A DNA stretch of 36,084 bases, from NCBI GenBank assembly GCA_937883755.1, contig CAKZYA010000041.1, positions 1 through 36,084 of the forward strand, written 5' to 3'. Each line of letters opens with the position of its first letter. Positions within the stretch are counted from its first letter, which is position 1. Shown in pieces: positions 7,866 to 14,716 of this stretch. This DNA comes from an uncultured Flammeovirgaceae bacterium. GTDB lineage: Bacteria; Bacteroidota; Bacteroidia; Cytophagales; Cyclobacteriaceae. Position numbers and translations under genes: made by a program. A model generated the notes under the pieces. It did not search any database. It was not told the DNA's origin and worked only from the letters and a program-made list of their open reading frames with translations.

Positions 7866-8507
7866 TTAGGCTAGGTTTAGTGACATATAAATCTATGTCA
7901 TAGAATCTCTAGCATCGCCCAAGACTAGCTCTGATTCGTCGAGATCTGCGATCTAGTTAAGACCATAATTGTAACGAATTCCAATAGATACTGCACTGAA
8001 GTTTAATTGGAAACTAGCACTTGGTCTATAATCGAGAGCAGAAAAATTATCTCGATCTAGATTGGCAGCACCGCCACCCAGATCACCATCAGTAGAAATA
8101 CTGGCATTGGTTAAATAGCTAACGTATGGACCAATGTGAATATCCGCAGCTTCTCTCAGACGAAAAGTGGCCGATACAGATACGTCTACATAATTTAGGT
8201 TAAATTTATACTCACTCTCTAAATCAACTGGATCTGTATCGTAGCCAGTTGCTCCCTTGGTAGAATATAATACCTCAGGCTAGATTACAAAAAACTTACT
8301 AACAGGCAACTAGGTAAATACCCCCACGTGAAAACCAGGGCGGATATTCTCATCTGAAACATTGCCAATAGATAGATTACTCACATTCAATCCACCTTTA
8401 ATCCCGGTACGAACCTTCTATGCCATTACACTAATTGGAATCACTAATACACTAAGTAGTAGGGCAATAATTCCTGCTATTACCTTATAGCCATATTTCA
8501 GTTTCAT
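7866..8507 (-). pseudogene. Porin-family outer-membrane beta-barrel frame with five in-frame TAG codons
   Basis: From ATG 8507 to TAA 7866 there is one uninterrupted frame of 213 sense/TAG codons and no frameshift. With TAG read as Gln it gives a signal peptide (ISVMA|Q), then KVRTGIKGGLNVSNL, FHVGVFTQLPVSKFFVIQPEVLYSTKG, paired amphipathic strands, GIRYNYGLNQIADLDESE and a final strand QIYMSLNLA. This is the normal layout of PorT/OmpW-like Bacteroidota barrels. TAG codons lie at 8420-8418, 8312-8310, 8282-8280, 7955-7953 and 7895-7893. By hand count the frame has no CAG, one CAA, one CGA and no TAA or TGA before the end, while nine out-of-frame CAG triplets are intact. Neighbouring genes use CAG for Gln and TAG as stop, so by standard code this is a pseudogene. 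Recoding is discussed as a finding. Confidence 0.85.
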
Positions 8508-8819
8508 AAGTCTAAAAAATTTTTGTAAGACATTTTTACCTGATTAAAATGAGAGATCCATGCCATATTATTTTCTAAGACGGTAATTCCAGCTTTAGCC
8601 AATCTGAAGCCACTATCTACGTTATTTTCTTAATCAACCGTTCATCCAGAAGTGTGGAAAATTTTGCATAAAGTGTAGAAGTTACTGAAGAAAATATATT
8701 GTATCATGCCTTGCTTTTAGCTGACGTAACGCTCAACCTGAAAATAAAAAGCTGTTTTTCTAAATGGTATCACTTTTGCCCTGCATCCGGCATTTACCAA
8801 ATGAGAAATAAGAATAACT
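8508..8819. other. Divergent intergenic region, porin frame / OmpA lipoprotein
   Basis: These 312 A/T-rich bases separate two outward-facing outer-membrane genes and must hold both promoters. I found no exact TAnnTTTG match and no clear coding frame, tRNA or repeat. The string TTTTGCATAAAG (around 8665) could be part of a -33 region for the rightward gene, but a matching -7 box is lacking. Confidence 0.5.
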
Positions 8820-9530
8820 ATGAGAAATTTAATAAGTAAACTATCGCATACACTAACTCAGTGGATACTGATTGTGGGTATATTGGTTAATGTTCAATTT
8901 TTAAGTGGTTGTGCTTCTACTAATAATACTACTAAAGGTGGGGCAATTGGTGTCGGAGCCGGAGGAGCAGCCGGAGCCATTATTGGTAAGGCCTCCGGAA
9001 ACACTGCAGTTGGAGCCATCATCGGAGCAGCTGTGGGCGGTGCCACTGGTGCCCTAATTGGTCGTCAAATGGATAAGCAAGCCGAAGAGCTAGAGCGTGA
9101 CCTAGAAGGAGCTACTGTAGAACGGGTAGGTGAAGGCATTAAGATAACTTTTGATTCTGGCCTACTGTTCGATATTGACTCGGATGAGCTGCATGCAACT
9201 ACAAAAGAGGATCTATCAGAAATGGCGGAGATACTCAAAAAGTACGATGATACTAACATTCTAATTGAAGGGCATACCGATGCCACTGGTTCTAATGACT
9301 ACAATCAAAATCTATCGGAAGAGCGAGCGGCTTCAGTAGCAGGCTATCTACAAACGATTGGAGTAAACAGCGACCGATTAATTACTGAAGGGTACGGTGA
9401 GGAACAACCCATCGCTGAGAACGATACTGAGGCTGGAAGACAGCGAAACCGGCGGGTAGAAGTAGCTATCTACGCTAACGAAAAAATGGTGAAAGCCGCT
9501 GAGCGGGGCAACTTAGAAGTAGACGGATAG
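8820..9530 (+). CDS. OmpA-family lipoprotein with glycine zipper (Pal/YiaD-like)
   Basis: A 236-residue outer-membrane lipoprotein that probably tethers the envelope to peptidoglycan. The signal peptide ends in the lipobox LSGC (lipid-modified Cys31). Residues about 38-82 form a Gly/Ala-rich glycine-zipper segment (repeated GAxxGAxIG), followed by a short charged helix. The C-terminal OmpA domain (about 110-225) shows LLFDIDSDELHATTKEDL, the peptidoglycan-binding GHTDATGSNDYN, LSEERAASVAGYL, TEGYGEEQPIAEN and RQRNRRVEVAI, with the Asp and Arg known to contact diaminopimelate. Layout matches the YiaD/glycine-zipper OmpA group. A hairpin terminator follows directly. Confidence 0.92.
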   Translation: MRNLISKLSHTLTQWILIVGILVNVQFLSGCASTNNTTKGGAIGVGAGGAAGAIIGKASGNTAVGAIIGAAVGGATGALIGRQMDKQAEELERDLEGATVERVGEGIKITFDSGLLFDIDSDELHATTKEDLSEMAEILKKYDDTNILIEGHTDATGSNDYNQNLSEERAASVAGYLQTIGVNSDRLITEGYGEEQPIAENDTEAGRQRNRRVEVAIYANEKMVKAAERGNLEVDG

Positions 9531-9553
9531 TAAAATCTTTAAGGAGATACACG

Positions 9554-9579
9554 AAAGCTTGGGTAACCGGGCTTTTTTT
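9554..9579 (+). terminator. Rho-independent terminator after the OmpA lipoprotein
   Basis: The arms AAGCTTGG (9555-9562) and CCGGGCTT (9567-9574) pair over eight positions with two G-U pairs around a GTAA loop, followed by a T run to 9579. It lies 24 bases after the stop codon. Confidence 0.85.
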
Positions 9580-9612
9580 ATGCCCAAAAGCAAGACATTG
9601 TAGGACATGGAA

Positions 9613-9620
9613 TAGTTTTG
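9613..9620 (+). promoter_or_regulatory. Possible -7 element for moaC
   Basis: TAGTTTTG matches TAnnTTTG exactly, 78 bases before the moaC ATG. The nearest upstream TTG is only 12 bases away, so the -33 box is unconvincing. Between it and the gene lies a short inverted repeat TTAGGT-TAAC-ACCTAA (9671-9686), 12 bases before the start codon, that could affect translation. Confidence 0.3.
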
Positions 9621-9697
9621 TAGTATGCAACGTATGAATCAACCAAGCTATTGAATTAGTAAAATATAACTTAGGTTAACACCTAATATGAAAAGTC

Positions 9698-10195
9698 ATG
9701 AGTGAAAATAAACTCTCGCACGTAGATGATCAGAATAACCCTACTATGGTAGATGTCAGCCAAAAGCTAATTACAAAGCGTACTGCTACAGCTCGAAGCA
9801 TTATTGGCCTAGATCAATCTCTTTGGCAGCAACTAGGCCTGGACAGTTCAACCAAAAATGACATCTATACTAAAAAAGGTCCGGTATTTCAGACGGCAAT
9901 TATTGCTGGAACCATGGCCGTGAAGAAAACAAGTGAACTCATTCCTTTTTGCCACCCACTAGCCATTGAAAAGTGTAATATTCAGATTCAACCAGCTGAA
10001 AATTACGAAATACAGATTGAATGCACCGTAGCCGTACGTGGTAAAACTGGAGTGGAGATGGAAGCCTTAACTGGGGCTAGTGTAGCAGCCCTTACCATTT
10101 ATGATATGTGTAAGGCATTATCTCACGCTATTGTCATCAAAAACACCTCTCTTCTTAGTAAGACTGGGGGTAAAAGTGACTTTAATGCTGATTGA
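9698..10195 (+). CDS. moaC: Cyclic pyranopterin monophosphate synthase
   Basis: MoaC converts the 3',8-cyclo-GTP made by MoaA into cyclic pyranopterin monophosphate in the cytoplasm. The 165-residue product carries every family landmark: SHVDDQNNPTMVDVSQK at the N-terminus, KRTATARS, GTMAVKKTSELIPFCHPL with the active-site region, VRGKTGVEMEALTGASVAAL, TIYDMCKAL, and the closing K-T-G-G-K-S-D. Length is normal. It sits alone between a terminator and a receiver-domain gene rather than next to moaA. Confidence 0.97.
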   Translation: MSENKLSHVDDQNNPTMVDVSQKLITKRTATARSIIGLDQSLWQQLGLDSSTKNDIYTKKGPVFQTAIIAGTMAVKKTSELIPFCHPLAIEKCNIQIQPAENYEIQIECTVAVRGKTGVEMEALTGASVAALTIYDMCKALSHAIVIKNTSLLSKTGGKSDFNAD

Positions 10196-10406
10196 ACATA
10201 AATTTCTTGCAAAGAATAGGAAAAGCCTTTATTATTGGAGCAGTAACTTACAATAAGGTAAAATACAAAACAATCTACACCCTTTTTAGTGTTATTTTTA
10301 AAAATAGAATACCTCATAAGAAGTATTAAGAAACATTTTACACTTAAAAGTATTTTTACGGTAAGTTATTATATTTAGCATACTCACTTAAACTATCAAC
10401 TACTGT

Positions 10407-10799
10407 ATGATGACGTGTTGGCTTATTGACGACAATGAGATCGATCTGCTTATTACCCGCAAGCTGCTACAGATTTGGGAACCTTCTCTGTCTATTCAGG
10501 AATTCACTAATGGAAGGAAGGTGCTTAATCAGCTAAGCTCACCAGAAAGTGAACCTCCTCATTTTATTTTCCTGGACTTATTCATGCCTGAATTTAGCGG
10601 CTGGGAATTTTTAGATGAGTATCAGCATCTTGAGAAAAGCTTTACCCAAATTTATGTACTTTCTTCTTCGGTTGACCGGATCGATATTGACCGGGCTCGA
10701 AGCTATGAGGCTGTAAAAGGGTACATCTCTAAGCCAGTGACTCAGGAAAGCATCCGGCGAGCGATAGCTAATTATCACCAACAGCTCGTTGAGAGCTAG
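10407..10799 (+). CDS. Single-domain response regulator (CheY-like receiver)
   Basis: A 130-residue stand-alone receiver domain. It shows the acidic pair D8-D9 (WLIDDNEID), the phospho-acceptor D57 in FIFLDLFMPEFSGWEF, the Ser switch residue in VLSSSVD (86-88) and the invariant Lys109 in YISKP. There is no output domain, so it should signal through protein contacts. No histidine kinase is adjacent. Its stop overlaps the stop of the convergent aminotransferase gene by four bases. Upstream, TATATTTA (about 10370) is a seven-of-eight match to the -7 consensus. Confidence 0.9.
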   Translation: MMTCWLIDDNEIDLLITRKLLQIWEPSLSIQEFTNGRKVLNQLSSPESEPPHFIFLDLFMPEFSGWEFLDEYQHLEKSFTQIYVLSSSVDRIDIDRARSYEAVKGYISKPVTQESIRRAIANYHQQLVES

Positions 10800-11701
10800 A
10801 AGGGCAACGATTCTATCAGCTCTCGGTTAAGTTGCCGAAACCTTTCTGTAATCTTAGGTAGGATCCTATCCTGAGAATCGGTTGCTATCTCTCGACCATC
10901 AATTTCTTTCACGATGGTCAGTTCGCCCATGGTACCCGTTGCAAAAACTTCATCAGCGGTATAAAACTCGGTGAGCGATAGATTTTTCTCTTGAACTGGA
11001 GTTTTCAATTGCTTAGCAATTTCTAGCACTAAGCCTCGGGTAATGCCTGGCAAACAAGCATCAGCGTGAGGGGTAAATAGTCTCCCGCCCTTTGTCATAA
11101 ATAAGTTAGTATCATTCAGTTCTGCCACAAAACCGTAGGCATCCAACATTACAGCCGCATCCACTCCCGCTACATTCGCCTGAATTTTTGCCAGAATGTT
11201 ATTCAACAGGTTATTGTGATGAATTTTAGAATCCAGATGCAGAGGAGAGTTGCGGGCAATGCTAGAAGTAATAACCCGAATTCCCTGGTCATTATCGTAC
11301 ACCGGAGGTTTCCATTCGGCTAATACAATCAAGCAGCAACCTACCTGATTGAGTCGGGGATCCATACCCGAAGTGATTTTTTCACCCCGGGTCAACGTTA
11401 GCCGAATATGCGTATCACTTCGCATATCGTTAGCTTCTAGTGTTTGAAAGATTGCTTGCTTGACAAACTCCTTCGTCGGAATTTGGGCAAAGCGAAGGGC
11501 TTTAGCTGAATCAATCAACCGTTGCAAATGCCGATCGAGGCAAAATATTCCACCTTCGTATACTCTTAGTCCTTCCCAAACGGCATCCCCGCCCTGTACC
11601 GAGCTGTCAAAAACTGATACTTTAGCATCAGCCCGAGAATAAAGACCATCACCAACGTATATTTTAATATTCTCGTTACGAGGGTTATATTGTTGTAGCA
11701 T
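10796..11701 (-). CDS. Class IV PLP aminotransferase (BCAT/DAAT/ADCL fold)
   Basis: A 301-residue fold-type IV PLP enzyme. Landmarks are the N-terminal FDSSVQGGDAVWEGLRVYEG, the Schiff-base lysine K159 in HLDSKIHHNNLLNNI, E194 in GFVAELNDTNLF (cofactor N1 ligand), LPGITRGLVLEIA and the phosphate-binding FATGTMGELTIV. Sequence alone does not separate branched-chain aminotransferase from D-amino acid aminotransferase or aminodeoxychorismate lyase. It starts one base after the stop of the sulfotransferase gene, so the two are translationally coupled. That pair matches the domain order of plant 'branched-chain aminotransferase-like' fusion proteins as I remember them. Confidence 0.88.
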   Translation of the reverse strand: MLQQYNPRNENIKIYVGDGLYSRADAKVSVFDSSVQGGDAVWEGLRVYEGGIFCLDRHLQRLIDSAKALRFAQIPTKEFVKQAIFQTLEANDMRSDTHIRLTLTRGEKITSGMDPRLNQVGCCLIVLAEWKPPVYDNDQGIRVITSSIARNSPLHLDSKIHHNNLLNNILAKIQANVAGVDAAVMLDAYGFVAELNDTNLFMTKGGRLFTPHADACLPGITRGLVLEIAKQLKTPVQEKNLSLTEFYTADEVFATGTMGELTIVKEIDGREIATDSQDRILPKITERFRQLNRELIESLPF

Positions 11702-11702
11702 G

Positions 11703-12422
11703 TCAGGCTCGGATAGCGTTTTCGTATAGTTTATTATAAAATGGTAATGTCGCTTCGTACAGTTCTTCTAAATGCGGAGGTAACGGTCGATCACTAGTAG
11801 GTTGCCGAGAAAAGCCCGTGGACTGATGAACGTTACGATACCAGTATCTGGCCCAGATACCGTCTTCAGGTCGTGGTTTCGGTTCCCACGAGAGCATCTG
11901 CTCCTCAAAGGGAATGTCCAGCACTTTACACAATTTTTGTAGTACCCCGGGTGGGTCTTTCAATAGCTCACCTGAATCCAACACTACTGCTGGTAAACTC
12001 AATTCTTGTAAAAATTGGTAAAATTTATACTGCTGATAGCAACCAATATCGTCCATAGTTGGCGTTTTCATCTGCTGGGCAATAGAGCTAATTAGTTGTT
12101 TAGGGTTGCGAACGAGAAAAAGATTCGTAAGCTTAATGATGAATCGGTGATCTAGCTCTACAAAATGGTGCGCCATATTTTTGATAAATAATACTGAGCG
12201 GTCATAGTCGCCAAATATCACTTCATCTAAAATAGCTTGGGCGTTAGTTTCCATACTAGAAAGTATCTGCTCTTTCCCCGGATGATCTACTTCGGGTCGC
12301 TGGATCAGATAGTAGCCATAGAAAGGCTCGTCAACCACCCGAGTATCCGACCGCTGAGCGAAGGAATACATCAAAGCAGTAGACAAATTGCGAGGATTGG
12401 AAATTAGATGAATTCGTTTCAT
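11703..12422 (-). CDS. Sulfotransferase-family protein
   Basis: A 239-residue cytoplasmic protein of the PAPS-dependent sulfotransferase superfamily. The 5'-phosphosulfate loop is SNPRNLSTALMYSFAQR (residues 8-24), where STA is the Walker-A-like core. The 3'-phosphate element is LFLVRNPKQLISS, and the C-terminal part has the usual WARYWYRNVHQSTGF region. The protein is shorter than classic sulfotransferases. It begins six bases after moaE and ends one base before the aminotransferase, so it belongs to a leftward operon moaD-moaE-sulfotransferase-aminotransferase. The acceptor is unknown, and it might act as a nucleotide-binding partner of the aminotransferase rather than as a true transferase. 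Confidence 0.75.
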   Translation of the reverse strand: MKRIHLISNPRNLSTALMYSFAQRSDTRVVDEPFYGYYLIQRPEVDHPGKEQILSSMETNAQAILDEVIFGDYDRSVLFIKNMAHHFVELDHRFIIKLTNLFLVRNPKQLISSIAQQMKTPTMDDIGCYQQYKFYQFLQELSLPAVVLDSGELLKDPPGVLQKLCKVLDIPFEEQMLSWEPKPRPEDGIWARYWYRNVHQSTGFSRQPTSDRPLPPHLEELYEATLPFYNKLYENAIRA

Positions 12423-12428
12423 ATTAGG

Positions 12429-12860
12429 TTAGGGATGGGCAGATACCCACACTTCGCCATCATTGAAAACTTCTTTCTTCCAAATCGGCACTGTTTGCTT
12501 TAGAGTATCAATTGTAAACTTACAAGCTTCAAACGCAGCTTGACGATGGGGAGTAGCCACGGCAATAATCACTGCAATATCACCCACGTACAGTGTTCCT
12601 TTCCGATGATATATCGCGATTTTTTCCACAGGCCACTGCTTACAGGCCTGAACCGCTAACTTTTCCATTTCCTTTATCGCCATCAGGTCATAGGCTTCAA
12701 AGTCTAACTGCTCAACCGTTCGCTGCTGGGTATTATTACGCACCGTACCAATAAAAACGTCCACTGCTCCTGCCCCGTCAGACTGTACTAAACCTAGTAC
12801 CTTATCAATCTGGAGCGGCTCATCGGTCAGTAGAATAGATATTTTTTGGTTCGAGTTCAT
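12429..12860 (-). CDS. moaE: Molybdopterin synthase catalytic subunit
   Basis: MoaE is the large subunit of molybdopterin synthase and transfers sulfur from MoaD thiocarboxylate to cyclic pyranopterin monophosphate. The 143-residue product shows VDVFIGTVRNNTQQRTV, LDFEAYDLMAIKEM, IYHRKGTLYVGDIAVIIAVATPHRQAAFEACKFTID, and LKQTVPIWKKEVFNDGEVWV with the catalytic lysines. Length is normal. It follows moaD on the same strand after 117 bases that contain an inverted repeat. Confidence 0.97.
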   Translation of the reverse strand: MNSNQKISILLTDEPLQIDKVLGLVQSDGAGAVDVFIGTVRNNTQQRTVEQLDFEAYDLMAIKEMEKLAVQACKQWPVEKIAIYHRKGTLYVGDIAVIIAVATPHRQAAFEACKFTIDTLKQTVPIWKKEVFNDGEVWVSAHP

Positions 12861-12874
12861 AGGCTTGGTTTATC

Positions 12875-12936
12875 GGAGACCGAAAACCGAAGTCCAGACT
12901 CCAATATAGTGTTGGTTAATACATTTTCCGGTCTCC
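12875..12936. repeat. Inverted repeat between moaE and moaD
   Basis: GGAGACCGAAAA (12875-12886) pairs with TTTTCCGGTCTCC (12924-12936), leaving one unpaired base and a 37-base spacer. The spacer holds internal near-copies (ACCGAA, GTCCAGACTCC). It could fold in the moaD-moaE transcript, or be a remnant of a dispersed repeat. Confidence 0.6.
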
Positions 12937-12977
12937 CGTCCCGGCGGGGAACCGCTCCATTCTCTGGCTTCTGTACA

Positions 12978-13220
12978 TCATCCTCCACTTACGGGAGGTA
13001 TTAGGGCAATTTCGTCGCTTTCGTGTAGTGTTTGATCCTTCTGACCGTATTCGTTATTAACGGCAATCATTACCGAATTTAAGTCGTGCAGCTTGGGGTA
13101 GCTTTTCTTCAAATGCTCTACCAAATCGGGTACAGTTGCCCCTTCGGGTAGTTCGTAACGAAGTTTCTGCTGCCCCACAATATCTTTCGTAATTCCGAAA
13201 AGCAAAATATTCAATTCCAT
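12978..13220 (-). CDS. moaD: Molybdopterin synthase sulfur-carrier subunit
   Basis: MoaD is the ubiquitin-like small subunit whose C-terminal Gly-Gly is thiocarboxylated and donates sulfur inside MoaE. The 80-residue product begins MELNILLFGITKDIVG, has the mid-region helix VPDLVEHLKKSYP, and ends in IALIPPVSGG, the obligate di-glycine tail. An in-frame ATG at 13319 would add 33 hydrophobic residues overlapping the moaA leader, which no MoaD has. The ATG at 13220 gives the family length. It diverges from moaA across 178 bases. Confidence 0.95.
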   Translation of the reverse strand: MELNILLFGITKDIVGQQKLRYELPEGATVPDLVEHLKKSYPKLHDLNSVMIAVNNEYGQKDQTLHESDEIALIPPVSGG

Positions 13221-13363
13221 GCTTGGCAAGATAGGTATTACAGTCGAAAGGGGGATGATGATAATGAAAAATTGATAAGTAATGATGAATGATAGATACA
13301 ATTTACGGACATTATTCATAGGTCATTACTCATTTGAGCATTCTCTCCTTAAGAAAACCTTTG

Positions 13364-13371
13364 TACATTTG
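13364..13371 (+). promoter_or_regulatory. -7 promoter element of moaA
   Basis: TACATTTG matches the Bacteroidota -7 consensus TAnnTTTG exactly and lies 27 bases before the moaA ATG at 13399. A -33 TTTG at 17-20 bases is not evident. The position supports the downstream moaA start, since a transcript begun here would not include the in-frame ATG at 13282. Confidence 0.5.
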
Positions 13372-13398
13372 TTATGTTTCAAGGTAAAATCACACCCT

Positions 13399-14388
13399 AT
13401 GCCTTTGTTCGATAATCATGGACGGTCTATCAATTACCTCCGCTTGGCTGTGACTGATCGCTGTAACTTGCGCTGCTTTTACTGTATGCCTGCTGAGGGG
13501 ATCTCGTATGTGCCTAAAATGGAGCTACTGACTTACGAAGAGATGGAACGACTGGTGCGAATTCTGGCCGAAATGGGTATTAGCAAAGTGCGAATCACGG
13601 GAGGTGAGCCCTTCGTTCGTCGCGATTTAGTTGGTTTTCTCCATAAACTAGTGGGAATTCCGGGAATAGATGAGGTACATATTACAACCAACGGCGTACT
13701 CACCACTCCGTATGTTGCTGAACTCAAGGCAATGGGCATTACATCCGTCAACCTGAGTTTAGATACCTTTGACCGCCAGCGCTTTCAGGAAATTACCCGC
13801 CGCGATGAATTTGATCGGGTACTCGACTGTTTCCACGCTTTACTAGATCATAACATTCCGACTAAAATTAACGCAGTGGTAATGGAGGGGAGAAACACCC
13901 AGGATATTGTTCCCCTCACTGAACTCACTCGCCAATACCCAGTATCGGTACGGTTTATTGAAGAAATGCCCTTCAATGGTAAAGGCAGTCACTATCCGGT
14001 ACTCGTCTGGACACACCGAAAAATCTTGGAGGTACTACAGCAGCACTACCCGACGATAGAAAAAATTCCTGATTCACCTACATCTACCTCTTACAACTAC
14101 CAGATTCCGGGTCATCAAGGTACGGTGGGTATTATAGCGGCGTTTAGCCGGACATTCTGTGGTACCTGCAACCGCATTCGTCTCACCGCTCAGGGAACGC
14201 TAAAAACCTGCTTGTACGATCAGGGCGTTATGGATATCAAAAAAATCTTGCGAGAAGGTGCTTCAGATGATTTAATCCGCCAAGCATTTGCCCAGGCATT
14301 TCGTAATCGGGCTAAAGATGGATTTGAAGCTGAACAACAGTATCGACAACAATCGGTAAGCGAGTCCATGTCAACTATTGGTGGATAG
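13399..14388 (+). CDS. moaA: GTP 3',8-cyclase (radical SAM)
   Basis: MoaA starts Moco synthesis by converting GTP to 3',8-cyclo-GTP. The 329-residue product carries the radical-SAM cluster C22-x3-C26-x2-C29 (DRCNLRCFYC), the SAM/GTP regions RITGGEPFVRRDL and TTNGVL, SLDTFDRQRF, RFIEEMPF, and the C-terminal cluster FCGTCNRIRLTAQGTLKTC that binds the second [4Fe-4S] next to GTP. It ends STIGG, the functional Gly-Gly tail. The ATG at 13399 gives the same length as E. coli MoaA. An in-frame ATG at 13282 would add 39 unrelated residues and lies upstream of the likely promoter. It ends with TAG, showing that TAG is a normal stop here. Confidence 0.97.
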   Translation: MPLFDNHGRSINYLRLAVTDRCNLRCFYCMPAEGISYVPKMELLTYEEMERLVRILAEMGISKVRITGGEPFVRRDLVGFLHKLVGIPGIDEVHITTNGVLTTPYVAELKAMGITSVNLSLDTFDRQRFQEITRRDEFDRVLDCFHALLDHNIPTKINAVVMEGRNTQDIVPLTELTRQYPVSVRFIEEMPFNGKGSHYPVLVWTHRKILEVLQQHYPTIEKIPDSPTSTSYNYQIPGHQGTVGIIAAFSRTFCGTCNRIRLTAQGTLKTCLYDQGVMDIKKILREGASDDLIRQAFAQAFRNRAKDGFEAEQQYRQQSVSESMSTIGG

Positions 14389-14716
14389 GTTTTACTCATA
14401 TTATTTGGTACTAAAATATTTCTATATTGTGTCAAAGTTGGCATACGAGTAACCTTATTTCGTACTTTGATATACGACTCGCTACCGTTCTATTTTCCAA
14501 TAACGTTAATTTTTTCTAAGCTCATATTTGACATATATTAAGATTCTAGCCAAAAGATATCTTATTTTAGCATATTTTCTTACTTTAGTTATCTTATAGC
14601 TTGAAATAGAAAGAATAGTAATCAACTATTTTCCTTCGGCAGCCTAAAATATATTACATAATTATTATCTGAAGTTACTAACCATAAGTTTAGTACTTGT
14701 GAAAACTGCCTAGCCG
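14389..14716. other. A/T-rich intergenic region
   Basis: These 328 bases after moaA contain no plausible coding frame, RNA gene or strong hairpin. Several partial matches to TAnnTTTG occur (CATATTTG near 14525, TAAGTTTA near 14688), and the latter would suit the following esterase gene. No terminator for moaA is obvious. Confidence 0.5.

Noticed and set aside
7866-8507. Explaining the five TAG codons as ordinary pseudogene decay or general cytosine deamination
   Set aside because: There is no frameshift and no TAA or TGA inside the frame. CGA and CAA codons remain, and nine out-of-frame CAG triplets are unchanged. The standard label 'pseudogene' is kept only because neighbouring genes use TAG as stop.
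9671-9686. Moco riboswitch before moaC
   Set aside because: Only a six-base hairpin is present, and the much larger Moco-element fold is absent.
13282-13398. Long N-terminus for MoaA
   Set aside because: The extra 39 residues are unlike any MoaA and lie upstream of the likely promoter.
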